Source: an uncultured Eggerthellaceae bacterium (GTDB taxonomy: Bacteria > Actinomycetota > Coriobacteriia > Coriobacteriales > Eggerthellaceae). From it: a stretch of DNA of 64,000 nt. Below the pieces are notes generated by a model. The model was not told where the DNA came from, did not search any database, and was given only the letters and a program-made list of their open reading frames with translations. Location: positions 1 through 64,000 of the forward strand of contig CAKTTY010000007.1 in NCBI GenBank assembly GCA_934617065.1, in the 5' to 3' direction. Position numbers and translations under genes: made by a program. Positions 45,723-53,203 of this stretch are shown here, piece after piece; the first letter of the stretch is position 1; each line of letters starts with the position of its first letter.

Positions 45723-45728
45723 TATAAT
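45723..45728 (+). promoter_or_regulatory. -10 promoter box of the aldolase gene
   Basis: Perfect TATAAT 40 bases upstream of the aldolase start, in a 170-base gene-free interval. The -35 region is not clear. Confidence 0.5.
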
Positions 45729-45768
45729 AGTAACATCGTGTGTATTCATGCCTTTAAGGAGGAACATT

Positions 45769-46707
45769 ATGCCCACCATCACCCGTGATCAGGTTAAAGT
45801 CCCTGCGGACGTTATGCCTGAAGCTCGTGAGACGTACATCGACAACTATATGAAGGCTACTCGCGGCACGGGTCGCCTGATGCTTTTCGCTTGCGACCAG
45901 AAGGTTGAGCACCTGAACAAGGATTTCTACGGCGAGGGCATCGACATTTCCGACGCTGAGCCCGAGCACCTTTTCGAGATCGGTTCTCAGGGAACCATCG
46001 GCGTTCTGGCTGGTCAGCGCGGTCTGGTTGCCCAGTATGCTCCCGACTATCCGGAAATCAACTACCTTATCAAGATGAACTCGAAGACCAACCTGGTTAA
46101 GGGTTCCCAGGACGATCCCTACAGCCCCCAGCTCTACGATTTGGAAGCCGTTCTTGCTATGCGCGAAGCTGGCGTGAACATCGTTGGCTTGGGTTACACC
46201 ATCTACCTGGGCTCCGAGTATGAATCCACCATGATGGCCGAGGCTGGCGAGCTCATCGCCGAGGCTCATGCTGCAGGCCTTCTGGTAGTGCTGTGGATCT
46301 ATCCTCGCGGCAAGGCTGTCACCGACGAGAAGGATCCCGATCTGATCGCTGGTGCAGCAGGCGTTGCTCTGTGCCTGGGCGCAGACTTCGTAAAGGTTAA
46401 CCCGCCTCACGAGGTAGAAGGCCAGACTTCTGCAGAGGGCTTGGCCATTGCTTCCAAGGCTGCTGGTCGCACGGGCCTGGTTTGCGCTGGCGGTTCCAAG
46501 GCAGACGCTAACGTATTCCTTACCGAGCTGCACAACCAGATTCACATCGGTGGCGCTTGCGGCAACGCTACGGGCCGCAACATCCACATGCGCTCCACCG
46601 AAGAGGCAATCCGCCTGTGCAACGCAATCTCCGCCATCACCCTGGGCGACTGGAGCGTTGAAGACGCTGAGGCAGTGTTCAAGGGCGAAAAGACCTTCAG
46701 CCTGTAA
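45769..46707 (+). CDS. Class I fructose-bisphosphate aldolase (DhnA/archaeal type)
   Basis: A Schiff-base TIM-barrel aldolase of the DeoC/FbaB family (COG1830), 312 residues from ATG 45769 after AAGGAGGAAC. Glycolytic cleavage of fructose-1,6-bisphosphate is the expected reaction. The Schiff-base Lys is probably K209 in FVKVNPP; phosphate-binding GGSKADAN and the NATGRNIH segment follow. Related enzymes make 2-amino-3,7-dideoxy-heptulosonate. Its own promoter and a very strong terminator fit a highly expressed gene. Confidence 0.88.
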   Translation: MPTITRDQVKVPADVMPEARETYIDNYMKATRGTGRLMLFACDQKVEHLNKDFYGEGIDISDAEPEHLFEIGSQGTIGVLAGQRGLVAQYAPDYPEINYLIKMNSKTNLVKGSQDDPYSPQLYDLEAVLAMREAGVNIVGLGYTIYLGSEYESTMMAEAGELIAEAHAAGLLVVLWIYPRGKAVTDEKDPDLIAGAAGVALCLGADFVKVNPPHEVEGQTSAEGLAIASKAAGRTGLVCAGGSKADANVFLTELHNQIHIGGACGNATGRNIHMRSTEEAIRLCNAISAITLGDWSVEDAEAVFKGEKTFSL

Positions 46708-46754
46708 TAAACGCGCTGACGCTGCGCGCCGTTCTGGCGGCACAGGGAAACCTC

Positions 46755-46797
46755 AAAAGGCGAGGCATGGCACAAAAGGCCAATGCCTCGCCTTTTC
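46755..46797 (+). terminator. Strong terminator of the aldolase gene
   Basis: AAAAGGCGAGGCAT and ATGCCTCGCCTTTT form a perfect 14-bp stem with a 14-base loop. Confidence 0.9.
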
Positions 46798-46864
46798 GCT
46801 TCCCCTACACTCGCCAGAATGGCGCTCGCTGATTTACTGGCGAACCTAGGGCTTTCGCATCGAA

Positions 46865-46897
46865 ATGCCGCATCCGTTTGGGTGCGGCATTTTTTTG
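46865..46897 (+). terminator. Second terminator, 70 bases further on
   Basis: ATGCCGCATCC and GGGTGCGGCAT form an 11-bp stem (one G-T pair) with a GTTT loop, followed by seven T. No gene is visible between it and the first terminator. Confidence 0.85.
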
Positions 46898-47058
46898 TGC
46901 TTGTGACAATGTGGGCATGCGAAAGAAATGCGAAGGCGAAAAGAAAGTGACGCGAAGCTCGTCACAGGTTTTTGCAAATCGCAAAATACCAGATAAATAA
47001 GCTGTTTTATCCATCATAGTGCCAATAAACCAATTGACTAAAAGGCGGGTGAGGCAGC

Positions 47059-47526
47059 TTGGTTGTGTTTCAAATGTTGCTGTTCGCGGTGTTCGCATCC
47101 GTAACGGTGCGTGACATGCGGACCCGACTGATTCATATCGGCGATCTGCTCTTGCTTTGCGCAATTCGCATTGCGCTGTTCGCTGTATCCTTGACCCCAC
47201 TGCTCGGTATCAATACCGAGCAGTGGGGCGCGAATGCCCTATTCGAATCGCTTCTCTTGGCAGTGGCGCTAGCAGGCGCATTCTATCTGCTAAGCGCACT
47301 AATCTCCAAAATCACCAAAAGCCCCGCACTAGGCAAAGGCGACATTCTGCTGCTAGCCACTTGCTGCCTTTTCTTAAGCCCTCAAAGCATTGATGCGTAT
47401 CTCTTCCTCGTAAGCATTTTCGGCATAGTCCTGAGCCTCATATGGCTCATAGCCAAAAAAGACAAAACCTTCCCCTTCGCTCCAGCCCTGGTGTGGCCTT
47501 GTTGGCTGGTGATGCTTATGACGTAG
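47059..47526 (+). CDS. A24-family prepilin peptidase-like protein
   Basis: A 155-residue membrane protein with about five helices. The two catalytic aspartates of type IV prepilin peptidases are visible: D19 (VRDMRTRLI) and D95 in GKGD. The N-terminal methylase/zinc domain is absent, as in CpaA/TadV-type enzymes. Start uncertain among TTG 47059, GTG 47065 and ATG 47074. No pilus genes are in the window, so it is solitary here. A perfect 15-bp hairpin lies inside its coding sequence. Confidence 0.75.
   Translation: MVVFQMLLFAVFASVTVRDMRTRLIHIGDLLLLCAIRIALFAVSLTPLLGINTEQWGANALFESLLLAVALAGAFYLLSALISKITKSPALGKGDILLLATCCLFLSPQSIDAYLFLVSIFGIVLSLIWLIAKKDKTFPFAPALVWPCWLVMLMT
47195..47228. repeat. 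Perfect 15-bp hairpin inside the prepilin-peptidase gene
   Basis: Bases 47195-47209 and 47214-47228 are exact complements around a TCAA loop. The segment encodes residues about 46-57 (TPLLGINTEQWG). Confidence 0.8.
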
Positions 47527-47533
47527 TTAGATA

Positions 47534-47550
47534 GGTATATGGAATATACC
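47534..47550. promoter_or_regulatory. Operator-like palindrome upstream of brnT
   Basis: GGTATAT and ATATACC flank a three-base centre 33 bases before the brnT start. As BrnA antitoxins autoregulate, this is a likely BrnA site (inference). Confidence 0.5.
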
Positions 47551-47583
47551 CTATAGGTGTAGTAAGCTATAAAAGGAGAGAGA

Positions 47584-47862
47584 ATGGGGTTTGAATACGA
47601 TCCAAATAAGAGCGCAATCAATAAAGCAAAGCACGGGATTAGCTTTATTGAAGCCCAGGAAATTTGGAATGGGATTTTCGTTACCGTCTCGCTTGGCAAC
47701 AGACATGGTGAAGAGCGACAAGCGGTTTTAGGGTTGATAGATGGAAAACATTGGACCGCTATTATCACCCAGCGAGGAGAGAATACCAGAATTATTTCCG
47801 CCCGAAGGTCCCGCACGAAAGAGGAGGCGCATTATGACCGCGAAAAAAGAAATCAGCGTTGA
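47584..47862 (+). CDS. brnT: BrnT-family toxin
   Basis: RelE-fold ribonuclease toxin of the type II BrnT/BrnA system, which stops translation under stress. The 92 residues show FEYDPNKSAINKAKHGISF at the N-terminus, the central GLIDGKHWTAIITQRG and the RIISARRSRTKEEAHYD end typical of BrnT. ATG 47584 follows AAAAGGAGAG. The antitoxin gene begins 29 bases before its stop, so both are co-translated. Confidence 0.9.
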   Translation: MGFEYDPNKSAINKAKHGISFIEAQEIWNGIFVTVSLGNRHGEERQAVLGLIDGKHWTAIITQRGENTRIISARRSRTKEEAHYDREKRNQR

Positions 47863-48091
47863 GGAATTCGACAGAATCTTTGATGAGGGTAAAGAAGACA
47901 TCATGGACTATCTCGACCTGGATACATCGGAGGTCCATTATCCTGATACGCACGTCCGTCGCGTGAACGTCGACTTCCCAGAGTGGATGATTCAAGAGCT
48001 TGATGCCGCCGCTGAACGTCTTGCCATCAACCGTCAAGCCGTAATCAAAACTTGGATTGCCGATAGGCTGAAACAGGAGAAGATTGCTTGA
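47834..48091 (+). CDS. brnA: BrnA-family antitoxin
   Basis: An 85-residue antitoxin from ATG 47834 (GAGGAGG upstream), overlapping brnT by 29 bases. The N-terminal part is acidic (toxin-binding), and the C-terminal half is a CopG-type ribbon-helix-helix (VNVDFPEWMIQELDAAAERL, INRQAVIKTWIADRL). It should bind both BrnT and the brnTA operator. Confidence 0.9.
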   Translation: MTAKKEISVEEFDRIFDEGKEDIMDYLDLDTSEVHYPDTHVRRVNVDFPEWMIQELDAAAERLAINRQAVIKTWIADRLKQEKIA

Positions 48092-48169
48092 GTTCAACGT
48101 CCGGCATCGGATTTGACGCCAGACGATTTCCCGGGTCATGATTGCAGGGTAGGTATTTATATATCGTGT

Positions 48170-48199
48170 AGCTTCGGGCTGTCTGGGCAGCCCGAAGCT
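48170..48199. other. 12-bp hairpin between convergent units
   Basis: AGCTTCGGGCTG and CAGCCCGAAGCT pair perfectly around six bases between brnA (plus) and the minus-strand operon. There is no T-run on either side, so it is only a possible bidirectional end signal. Confidence 0.55.
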
Positions 48200-48236
48200 A
48201 ACGTCAAGACCTCGAGGCTGAAGCAGGGCCTTAGTG

Positions 48237-49028
48237 CTAAAAACGATGGGGCATTGTTAGAATTGCCTGAAGGACATAAATAATCGAGAGAATTAAAACG
48301 ATTGCCAAAATAGCAATTGCAACAATTTTGCCAATCTGACCTTGCCGCTTCCTTATGGCTTCAAGCTCTTCTTTGAGTGCTGTTTCTTCTTCCGCGCTAA
48401 GGTATATATTTGAACCGCTAGCGCGGATAGCCTTCTTTTCATTTGCGGTTTGGTTGTAAGCGTAATCAACGAGATAATCGCAGATTCTTTTTGTACTTAG
48501 ATGCAGACTATCTGCAAGGTTGTTATCGGAATTGATTTCCAGAAACGTAGATCCGTCCTCTTCTACAAGGGACCAGACAAGGGTTTGAACGTCTGCCCTT
48601 GCGTGGCTACGGATAGTGAGGAGCATCCTTATTTCATTGTCCGCGCAAGGCATATTGAAGCAATCTGGGAATGCGGGTTGCACTTGCCTTTCGGGGTCGA
48701 TGCGTAAAGCAAACCAAAAATTTTCAGGGCAGGCTCTGCCTTTGCTGACGCTGCAGGCTTCGAGTTTTTCTGTCGCTTCAGCGTACTGTTCCCTGTAGCC
48801 TTCAAGAGCCTTCTGTGCTTTTGAAGCTGTGACTTTCGCCCCTTTGGCATTTGCCCTGTTAATCTCTGCTTCTTCTTCGGAAATGCTTTTACGTGTGTGC
48901 TCTTGTTTCTTTTTGAGGTCTATGTACCACTCTACATCTCTTAAGCCTTTGATTAGTGTCTTGCGTGCTTCCTTGAAACTGAGTTCGATTTTATAGGTGA
49001 AACACACCTCGTGAAACTCTTTTGTCAT
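48237..49028 (-). CDS. Unknown coiled-coil protein with C-terminal membrane anchor
   Basis: A 263-residue protein of no recognised family. Residues about 20-110 are highly charged and likely coiled coil. The middle holds PCADNEIRMLLTIRS and CDYLVDYAYNQ, motifs shared with the upstream gene product. Residues 215-230 are a charged helix (EEETALKEELEAIRKRQ), followed by a single membrane helix (about 233-256). It starts one base inside the upstream stop codon. Last gene of a four-gene operon. Confidence 0.75.
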   Translation of the reverse strand: MTKEFHEVCFTYKIELSFKEARKTLIKGLRDVEWYIDLKKKQEHTRKSISEEEAEINRANAKGAKVTASKAQKALEGYREQYAEATEKLEACSVSKGRACPENFWFALRIDPERQVQPAFPDCFNMPCADNEIRMLLTIRSHARADVQTLVWSLVEEDGSTFLEINSDNNLADSLHLSTKRICDYLVDYAYNQTANEKKAIRASGSNIYLSAEEETALKEELEAIRKRQGQIGKIVAIAILAIVLILSIIYVLQAILTMPHRF

Positions 49029-49711
49029 TACTTATCACCTGGAAAGAGCTCTATAGCCGTTTTGTTGAATGCCCTGTTGTAAACAAAATCAACCAGGAAA
49101 TGAAGGATGTCCGTCGCGCTATCCTCGAAGATTGTTTTTACTTCCTGAAAGGGGAGGTTGGATATCTCAGAGTGGTCATCTGGTATGAACGCATTGATTT
49201 GGAGCTTGCTATTGCTTCCATTTGGAAAGAATGTCCACGTTGAAACAATGAAGGCTTTGTCTGAGTGACGAGATATATTTGCTAGAAGCCTGAACTGGTT
49301 GTCTTGGCATGGTGCCCAGAATTCTCGAGGCGGCTTTTGGTCTGGATTTGCTCGGTTGTTGAGTAGTACTAAATCGCCAAACCCTTTGAATGGAAGCCAA
49401 TCAGGGGAGAGCCCCTGTTCTTTGATGAATGGTGTTTCTTGGACTCTGTTTCGTATATCTTTGGCTTTTTGAATCGGCCTCAGTAGTCCCTCGAGCTCTT
49501 GCTCGAGATGTTTTGCCTCAACATAATCTCCCAGGCTGCGCGCTTCGCTTACGCTTTTGCTGAGGGCGTCTGCCCTTTGGAGGTTCGTTTCGAGCCTTGA
49601 AAGAAACAAGGCTCGGCCGTGCAGGTCCCTGATTTCATCTTCAGCAGTGTCCAGCGCTTCTTCGGCTGGCATATTGATGGAATACTGAAGCCGAATTGGC
49701 TCGGTGCCCAT
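49028..49711 (-). CDS. Unknown coiled-coil protein, paralogue of the next gene
   Basis: A 227-residue soluble protein. Residues about 14-90 are predicted coiled coil. It shares PCQDNQFRLLANISRHSD and HFLVDFVYNR with its downstream neighbour, plus the same order of a coiled coil followed by a beta-rich domain, so the two are probably ancient duplicates. It lacks the membrane helix. The start at 49711 follows GGAGGAG-like sequence, nine bases from the zinc-ribbon gene. Function unknown. Confidence 0.75.
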   Translation of the reverse strand: MGTEPIRLQYSINMPAEEALDTAEDEIRDLHGRALFLSRLETNLQRADALSKSVSEARSLGDYVEAKHLEQELEGLLRPIQKAKDIRNRVQETPFIKEQGLSPDWLPFKGFGDLVLLNNRANPDQKPPREFWAPCQDNQFRLLANISRHSDKAFIVSTWTFFPNGSNSKLQINAFIPDDHSEISNLPFQEVKTIFEDSATDILHFLVDFVYNRAFNKTAIELFPGDK

Positions 49712-49720
49712 TTCTCCTCC

Positions 49721-49927
49721 TTATAAACGTTCAATGTAATAGCTACCGCAATATGGGCAGGAGCTATGCTTCTTTTTCTTGCCCATTGTTGCGCCGACTA
49801 CTGCTCCGGCGGGACCGGCAATAAGCGTGCCAATGGCTGCTTTGCCAGCGCTCAAGCCCTCGGCCTCACCATATTCTTTGAACCATTTGCCGCATTGGCG
49901 GCACCTGAGTGTCCCATTCTTAGCCAT
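49721..49927 (-). CDS. Small zinc-ribbon protein with glycine-zipper segment
   Basis: A 68-residue protein. C9/C12 and C57/C60 (CPYC) form a split zinc ribbon. Between them, about residues 25-50 are Gly/Ala-rich (KAAIGTLIAGPAGAVVGATM), a glycine zipper that could insert in or bend across a membrane. ATG at 49927 follows AAGGAGCAAG-like sequence. Second gene of the operon. Such proteins are seen in variable regions, but no function is known. Confidence 0.75.
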   Translation of the reverse strand: MAKNGTLRCRQCGKWFKEYGEAEGLSAGKAAIGTLIAGPAGAVVGATMGKKKKHSSCPYCGSYYIERL

Positions 49928-49941
49928 TCTTGCTCCTTGCT

Positions 49942-50580
49942 CTAGATGCCCTTTTTCTCGAACTCGTATATTGATGTAATGATTTTGCGGAGACGTTCTT
50001 CGGAGATGACCATTCGCGCTGAGATGAATCCGTATTGGTTTTCATCCTGAAATGCATATAGAGCAGAAGGGGTATTGTCCATTCGCTTAAATGCGCCGTG
50101 CGCCAATGCGTTTCGGATATGCCTGAAAAAGGTGTCGACTTTTTCGTATTTGCGGAGGACCAGCTTTGCCTTTTGTTCGGCTCGTGCGGTTCTGCTTTCT
50201 TCGATTTCTTTGAGTAATGGTTTAATTGCTGGAGATGCTGTATGCGAAATAACCATTGAAGCGAATTCGCCATATTTCCAGAAATCATTCCCAAGTCGAT
50301 CGAGGGCAGTCAGATTGTCTTCTAATTTTTCGGCTGTTTCGAGCCAATAAATTTCCAGCCCTTGAGTTATGTCGTCGAGCAGAACCTCTGCGTCAGCAAC
50401 CTTATCGGCGGAAAAACGAGAGATAAACCCAGATGATTGTTTTGATAATTCAAGTGCCGGTGTGCCAATTAGGAGCTCTTTGATAAGGAGAGTATCAAAT
50501 TTCGTAAATGAGCGGAATTGTGTGTTGACCCACCCTATATGGTCAGATGCTTTCGCTCCTTTTGGCTTTTCCGATTCCAT
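49942..50580 (-). CDS. HEPN-like protein with RNALAH motif
   Basis: A 212-residue helical protein. ATG at 50580 has GGAGAAATTT before it; the ORF extends in frame to 50796, but through perfect palindromes and without a start signal, so the shorter form is used. R156-NALA-H161 in FRHIRNALAHGAF matches the R-X4-6-H active-site pattern of HEPN ribonucleases, common in toxin and phage-defence proteins. The C-terminal YAFQDENQYGFISARMVIS is beta-like. First gene of the minus-strand operon. HEPN membership is inferred from the motif and helicity. Confidence 0.7.
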   Translation of the reverse strand: MESEKPKGAKASDHIGWVNTQFRSFTKFDTLLIKELLIGTPALELSKQSSGFISRFSADKVADAEVLLDDITQGLEIYWLETAEKLEDNLTALDRLGNDFWKYGEFASMVISHTASPAIKPLLKEIEESRTARAEQKAKLVLRKYEKVDTFFRHIRNALAHGAFKRMDNTPSALYAFQDENQYGFISARMVISEERLRKIITSIYEFEKKGI

Positions 50581-50607
50581 AAATTTCTCCAAAAATAATG
50601 CAAAACA

Positions 50608-50654
50608 GCAGTTGACAGTACTGTCAACTGCCTCTAACAGGTTAGAGGCAGTTG
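50608..50654 (-). promoter_or_regulatory. Two overlapping perfect palindromes in the HEPN-operon leader
   Basis: Palindrome A (50608-50631) is a perfect 24-base dyad around AGTACT. Palindrome B pairs 50625-50638 with 50641-50654, a 14-bp stem with two bases between. They share CAACTGC (50625-50631), so the hairpins are mutually exclusive in RNA; alternatively they are three half-sites GCAGTTG for a DNA-binding protein. They end 28 bases before the HEPN start codon. Confidence 0.7.
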
Positions 50655-50863
50655 CTCTATTCAATGCCTTGCTTGGAATTTTGATACTTGCGAGGAGGGG
50701 GCTTAGTTGTTTTTTTGCTTGGTTGATTGAAGGAAGTCGGGCCTTATTGAGGCCGCAAATGAGCACCTGATAAAAGAAAAGGCGAACCCCTCCCAATAGC
50801 GCAAAAATGAAGAATTAATTTTGGGTGACGGATGGGCGGTTATTCGGTATAATGCAATTCCGC

Positions 50864-50947
50864 GCCCGAGTGGCGGAACGGCAGACGCGGCGGTCTCAAA
50901 AACCGTTGTCGAAAGACGTGCGGGTTCAAATCCCGCCTCGGGCACCA
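50864..50947 (+). tRNA. tRNA-Leu (anticodon CAA)
   Basis: Acceptor arms GCCCGAG and CTCGGGC, anticodon stem-loop GCGGT-CTCAAAA-ACCGT with CAA, a long variable arm (class II), a T-loop GGGTTCAAATCCC and an encoded CCA end. TATAAT at 50848-50853 is a likely -10 box. Confidence 0.95.
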
Positions 50948-50959
50948 GTTTGAATTTCG

Positions 50960-50986
50960 AAAGACTCGCTTCGGCGGGTCTTTTTG
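50960..50986 (+). terminator. Terminator of the tRNA-Leu gene
   Basis: AAAGACTCGC and GCGGGTCTTT pair (one G-T) around a TTCG tetraloop and are followed by T. Confidence 0.85.
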
Positions 50987-51132
50987 CATTCTGAGCAATT
51001 TGCCGCATCGGCCTGCGTGGCGTAACCAGCTATAGGCAACCTCTTGAGCGGTTGTTCTTGCGGCACATACGCGCGCGGGAGCATAATAATCTTTTAGCCA
51101 GTTTTTGGCTCATGTTAGGAGGATTAAATACC

Positions 51133-52314
51133 ATGATCAATGAAACCATGTACGGTTTGGGCAACGCCCCTTCTGCAATCCGCGAGCTTTTCGCGTACGG
51201 CCTTGAGCGAAAGGCTCAGATTGGCGAAGACAAGGTTTTCGATTTCAGCATCGGTAACCCCAGCGTCCCGGCTCCTGACAAAGTTGCAAAAACCATGCAT
51301 GAGTTGGCTGACATGCCCCCTGCTCAGCTGCACGCGTATTCTCCCGCTTCCGGCTTGGAAGAAACAAAAACGGCGATTGCGAACAATCTTAATCGCCGTT
51401 TTGGCACCGATTACGCTGCCAAGAACTTCTACCTCACCACAGGCGCTGCTTCCTGCCTTTCTTGCTGTATCAAGGCAGTTATTGTCGATCCTGGTGACGA
51501 AATCATCGTTATCTCGCCTTATTTCCCCGAGTATCGTGTCTGGATTGAGGCTGACGGCGGTACCTGCGTAGAGGTTCCTGCACGCAAGGACAACTTCCAA
51601 ATCGACTTAGACGCACTTGCGGCGGCTATCAACGAACGTACTCGTGCTGTCATTATCAATTCGCCCAACAATCCGGTAGGCGTGGTCTATACGCGCGAAA
51701 CCCTTGAAGGCTTGGCCGAGGTGCTGCGCACGAAGCGCAAGGAATTCGGCAGCTCGCTGTTCCTGATTTCCGACGAGCCGTATCGCGAGCTCGCATATGG
51801 GCCGGAAGTTTCCTGGGTTCCTTCCATCTACGACAACACTTTGGTGTGCTATTCCTGGTCGAAGTCCCTTTCCCTTCCGGGCGACCGCATCGGTTATGTT
51901 TTGGTCCCCAACGAAGTTGAAGAATCTGAACGAGTGATGTTTGCCGTTGCTGGCGCAGGTCGCGCATTGGGCTACATTTGCGCCCCCGTGTTCTTCCAGC
52001 GCGTGATTGCCGCATGTGTCGATGAACCGGTGAACGCATCTGCCTATGCCGCTAATCGCGAGCTGCTCACTCAAGGCCTCGATGAGCTGGGCTATCACTA
52101 CATTGCCCCCGATGGAGCCTTCTATCTGTGGATGCAGGCTTTAGAGCCCGATGCTCAGGCGTTTTCCGACAAGGCGAAGGAACACGAGCTGTTGCTGGTT
52201 CCTTCCGACAGCTTTGGCGTTGGCGGCTGGGTGCGCGTAAGCTACTGCGTCCCCGCCGATGTTATCCGCAATTCCATGCCTGCCTTTGCAGCACTTAAGC
52301 GTGACTATGAATAG
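51133..52314 (+). CDS. Pyridoxal-phosphate aminotransferase, class I/II
   Basis: A 393-residue fold-type I aminotransferase from ATG 51133 (TAGGAGGATT). The PLP lysine is K244 in YSWSKSLSLPGDRIGY; NSPNNPVG and SDEPYREL are the other cofactor contacts, and the RVSY segment has the substrate carboxylate Arg. It probably acts on aspartate or a related amino acid, but specificity is not clear. It overlaps the next gene by eight bases. Confidence 0.9.
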   Translation: MINETMYGLGNAPSAIRELFAYGLERKAQIGEDKVFDFSIGNPSVPAPDKVAKTMHELADMPPAQLHAYSPASGLEETKTAIANNLNRRFGTDYAAKNFYLTTGAASCLSCCIKAVIVDPGDEIIVISPYFPEYRVWIEADGGTCVEVPARKDNFQIDLDALAAAINERTRAVIINSPNNPVGVVYTRETLEGLAEVLRTKRKEFGSSLFLISDEPYRELAYGPEVSWVPSIYDNTLVCYSWSKSLSLPGDRIGYVLVPNEVEESERVMFAVAGAGRALGYICAPVFFQRVIAACVDEPVNASAYAANRELLTQGLDELGYHYIAPDGAFYLWMQALEPDAQAFSDKAKEHELLLVPSDSFGVGGWVRVSYCVPADVIRNSMPAFAALKRDYE

Positions 52315-52984
52315 GGAACTCGATCCCATCAAGGGTGCCATCTTCGATTGCGATGGCACCCTTCTTGATTCCCTGGGCGCTTGGCGCGGCTTGGAGGATG
52401 AGGTGTCCCGATTGGCGGGCGTTACGGTAACGCCTGAAGAGCACAAGATGTTCACTACATTCACCATCCCCGAAGTAGCGCGTTACTTCCATGAGCAGTA
52501 TGGACTTGCATCGAGCATGGAAGCGGTTATGGGCATTATGGACGAGTACATGATGTCTTACTACGAGCGCGCCCATCTTATGCCTGGTGCCGAGGCTATT
52601 CTGGAATCGTGTGCACGAAACGATGTGAAGATGAGCATGGCCTCTTCCAGCAAGCCGCAGTTCCTATGGGCGGGCGCTAGGGCGACAGGCATCGCCGATT
52701 ATTTCAGCGCTATCGTTTCGGTTGAGGAAGTGGGCGCCTCGAAGCGCGAGCCCGCAGTGTACGACCGTGCTCGTGAGGCTATGGGAACGGAAAGGGCTCT
52801 TACCTGGGGGTTTGAGGATGCCCTATATGCTATGGACACCCTTGTGAGGGCAGGCTATCCCGTATTCGGCCTCTACGACGAGGCACATGGTGTGCCTCAA
52901 TCTGAGGTGGAGAAACGGGCTCGATTGGCGGCACCGACGCTCGAGAGCGTTGCCGTTCGTGAGGGAAATCTTGTTGTAGGCTAG
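52307..52984 (+). CDS. HAD-superfamily hydrolase
   Basis: A 225-residue phosphatase-like protein. The HAD motifs are DCDGTLLDS (nucleophile D14, acid D16), ASSSKPQ (motif II), GASKREP (motif III Lys) and GFEDALYAM (motif IV). A four-helix cap lies between motifs I and II, as in beta-phosphoglucomutase/phosphoglycolate phosphatase types. ATG 52307 lies within the end of the aminotransferase, so translation is coupled. Substrate unknown. Confidence 0.88.
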   Translation: MNRELDPIKGAIFDCDGTLLDSLGAWRGLEDEVSRLAGVTVTPEEHKMFTTFTIPEVARYFHEQYGLASSMEAVMGIMDEYMMSYYERAHLMPGAEAILESCARNDVKMSMASSSKPQFLWAGARATGIADYFSAIVSVEEVGASKREPAVYDRAREAMGTERALTWGFEDALYAMDTLVRAGYPVFGLYDEAHGVPQSEVEKRARLAAPTLESVAVREGNLVVG

Positions 52985-53081
52985 CTTTTGCCCATCCCGT
53001 TTATAGCGGGAAGGCAACTTGGGTTAGCGAAATGCCGCAAGTGTGGGTTTCTCCCGTGTGGTGGATTCCGTGGGGAACGCG

Positions 53082-53120
53082 CGCCTAGTGGTTGGACCGT
53101 GTGGATTCGCCCACTAGGCG
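53082..53120. repeat. 10-bp inverted repeat, related to a site near 25.5 kb
   Basis: CGCCTAGTGG (53082-53091) and CCACTAGGCG (53111-53120) form a perfect hairpin with a 19-base loop between the convergent HAD and TetR genes. The sequence CGCCCACTAGGCG here is the complement of the 13-mer at 25534. The 220-base interval holds no gene. Confidence 0.6.
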
Positions 53121-53203
53121 GATGTCGCAAACAGTGCTTTAACGGGGCCATTTCGCTGGAGCGGTATCGACTCCTGTTGCTTGAAGGAACGTTGGGCGGT
53201 GCG

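Noticed and set aside
50580-50796. N-terminal extension of the HEPN-like protein from a TTG at 50796
   Set aside because: It would run through two perfect palindromes and has no ribosome site, whereas ATG 50580 has a good one.
47527-50947. Integrated element with att sites at tRNA-Leu
   Set aside because: No integrase and no duplicated tRNA 3' end could be found, although the place is typical of an island.
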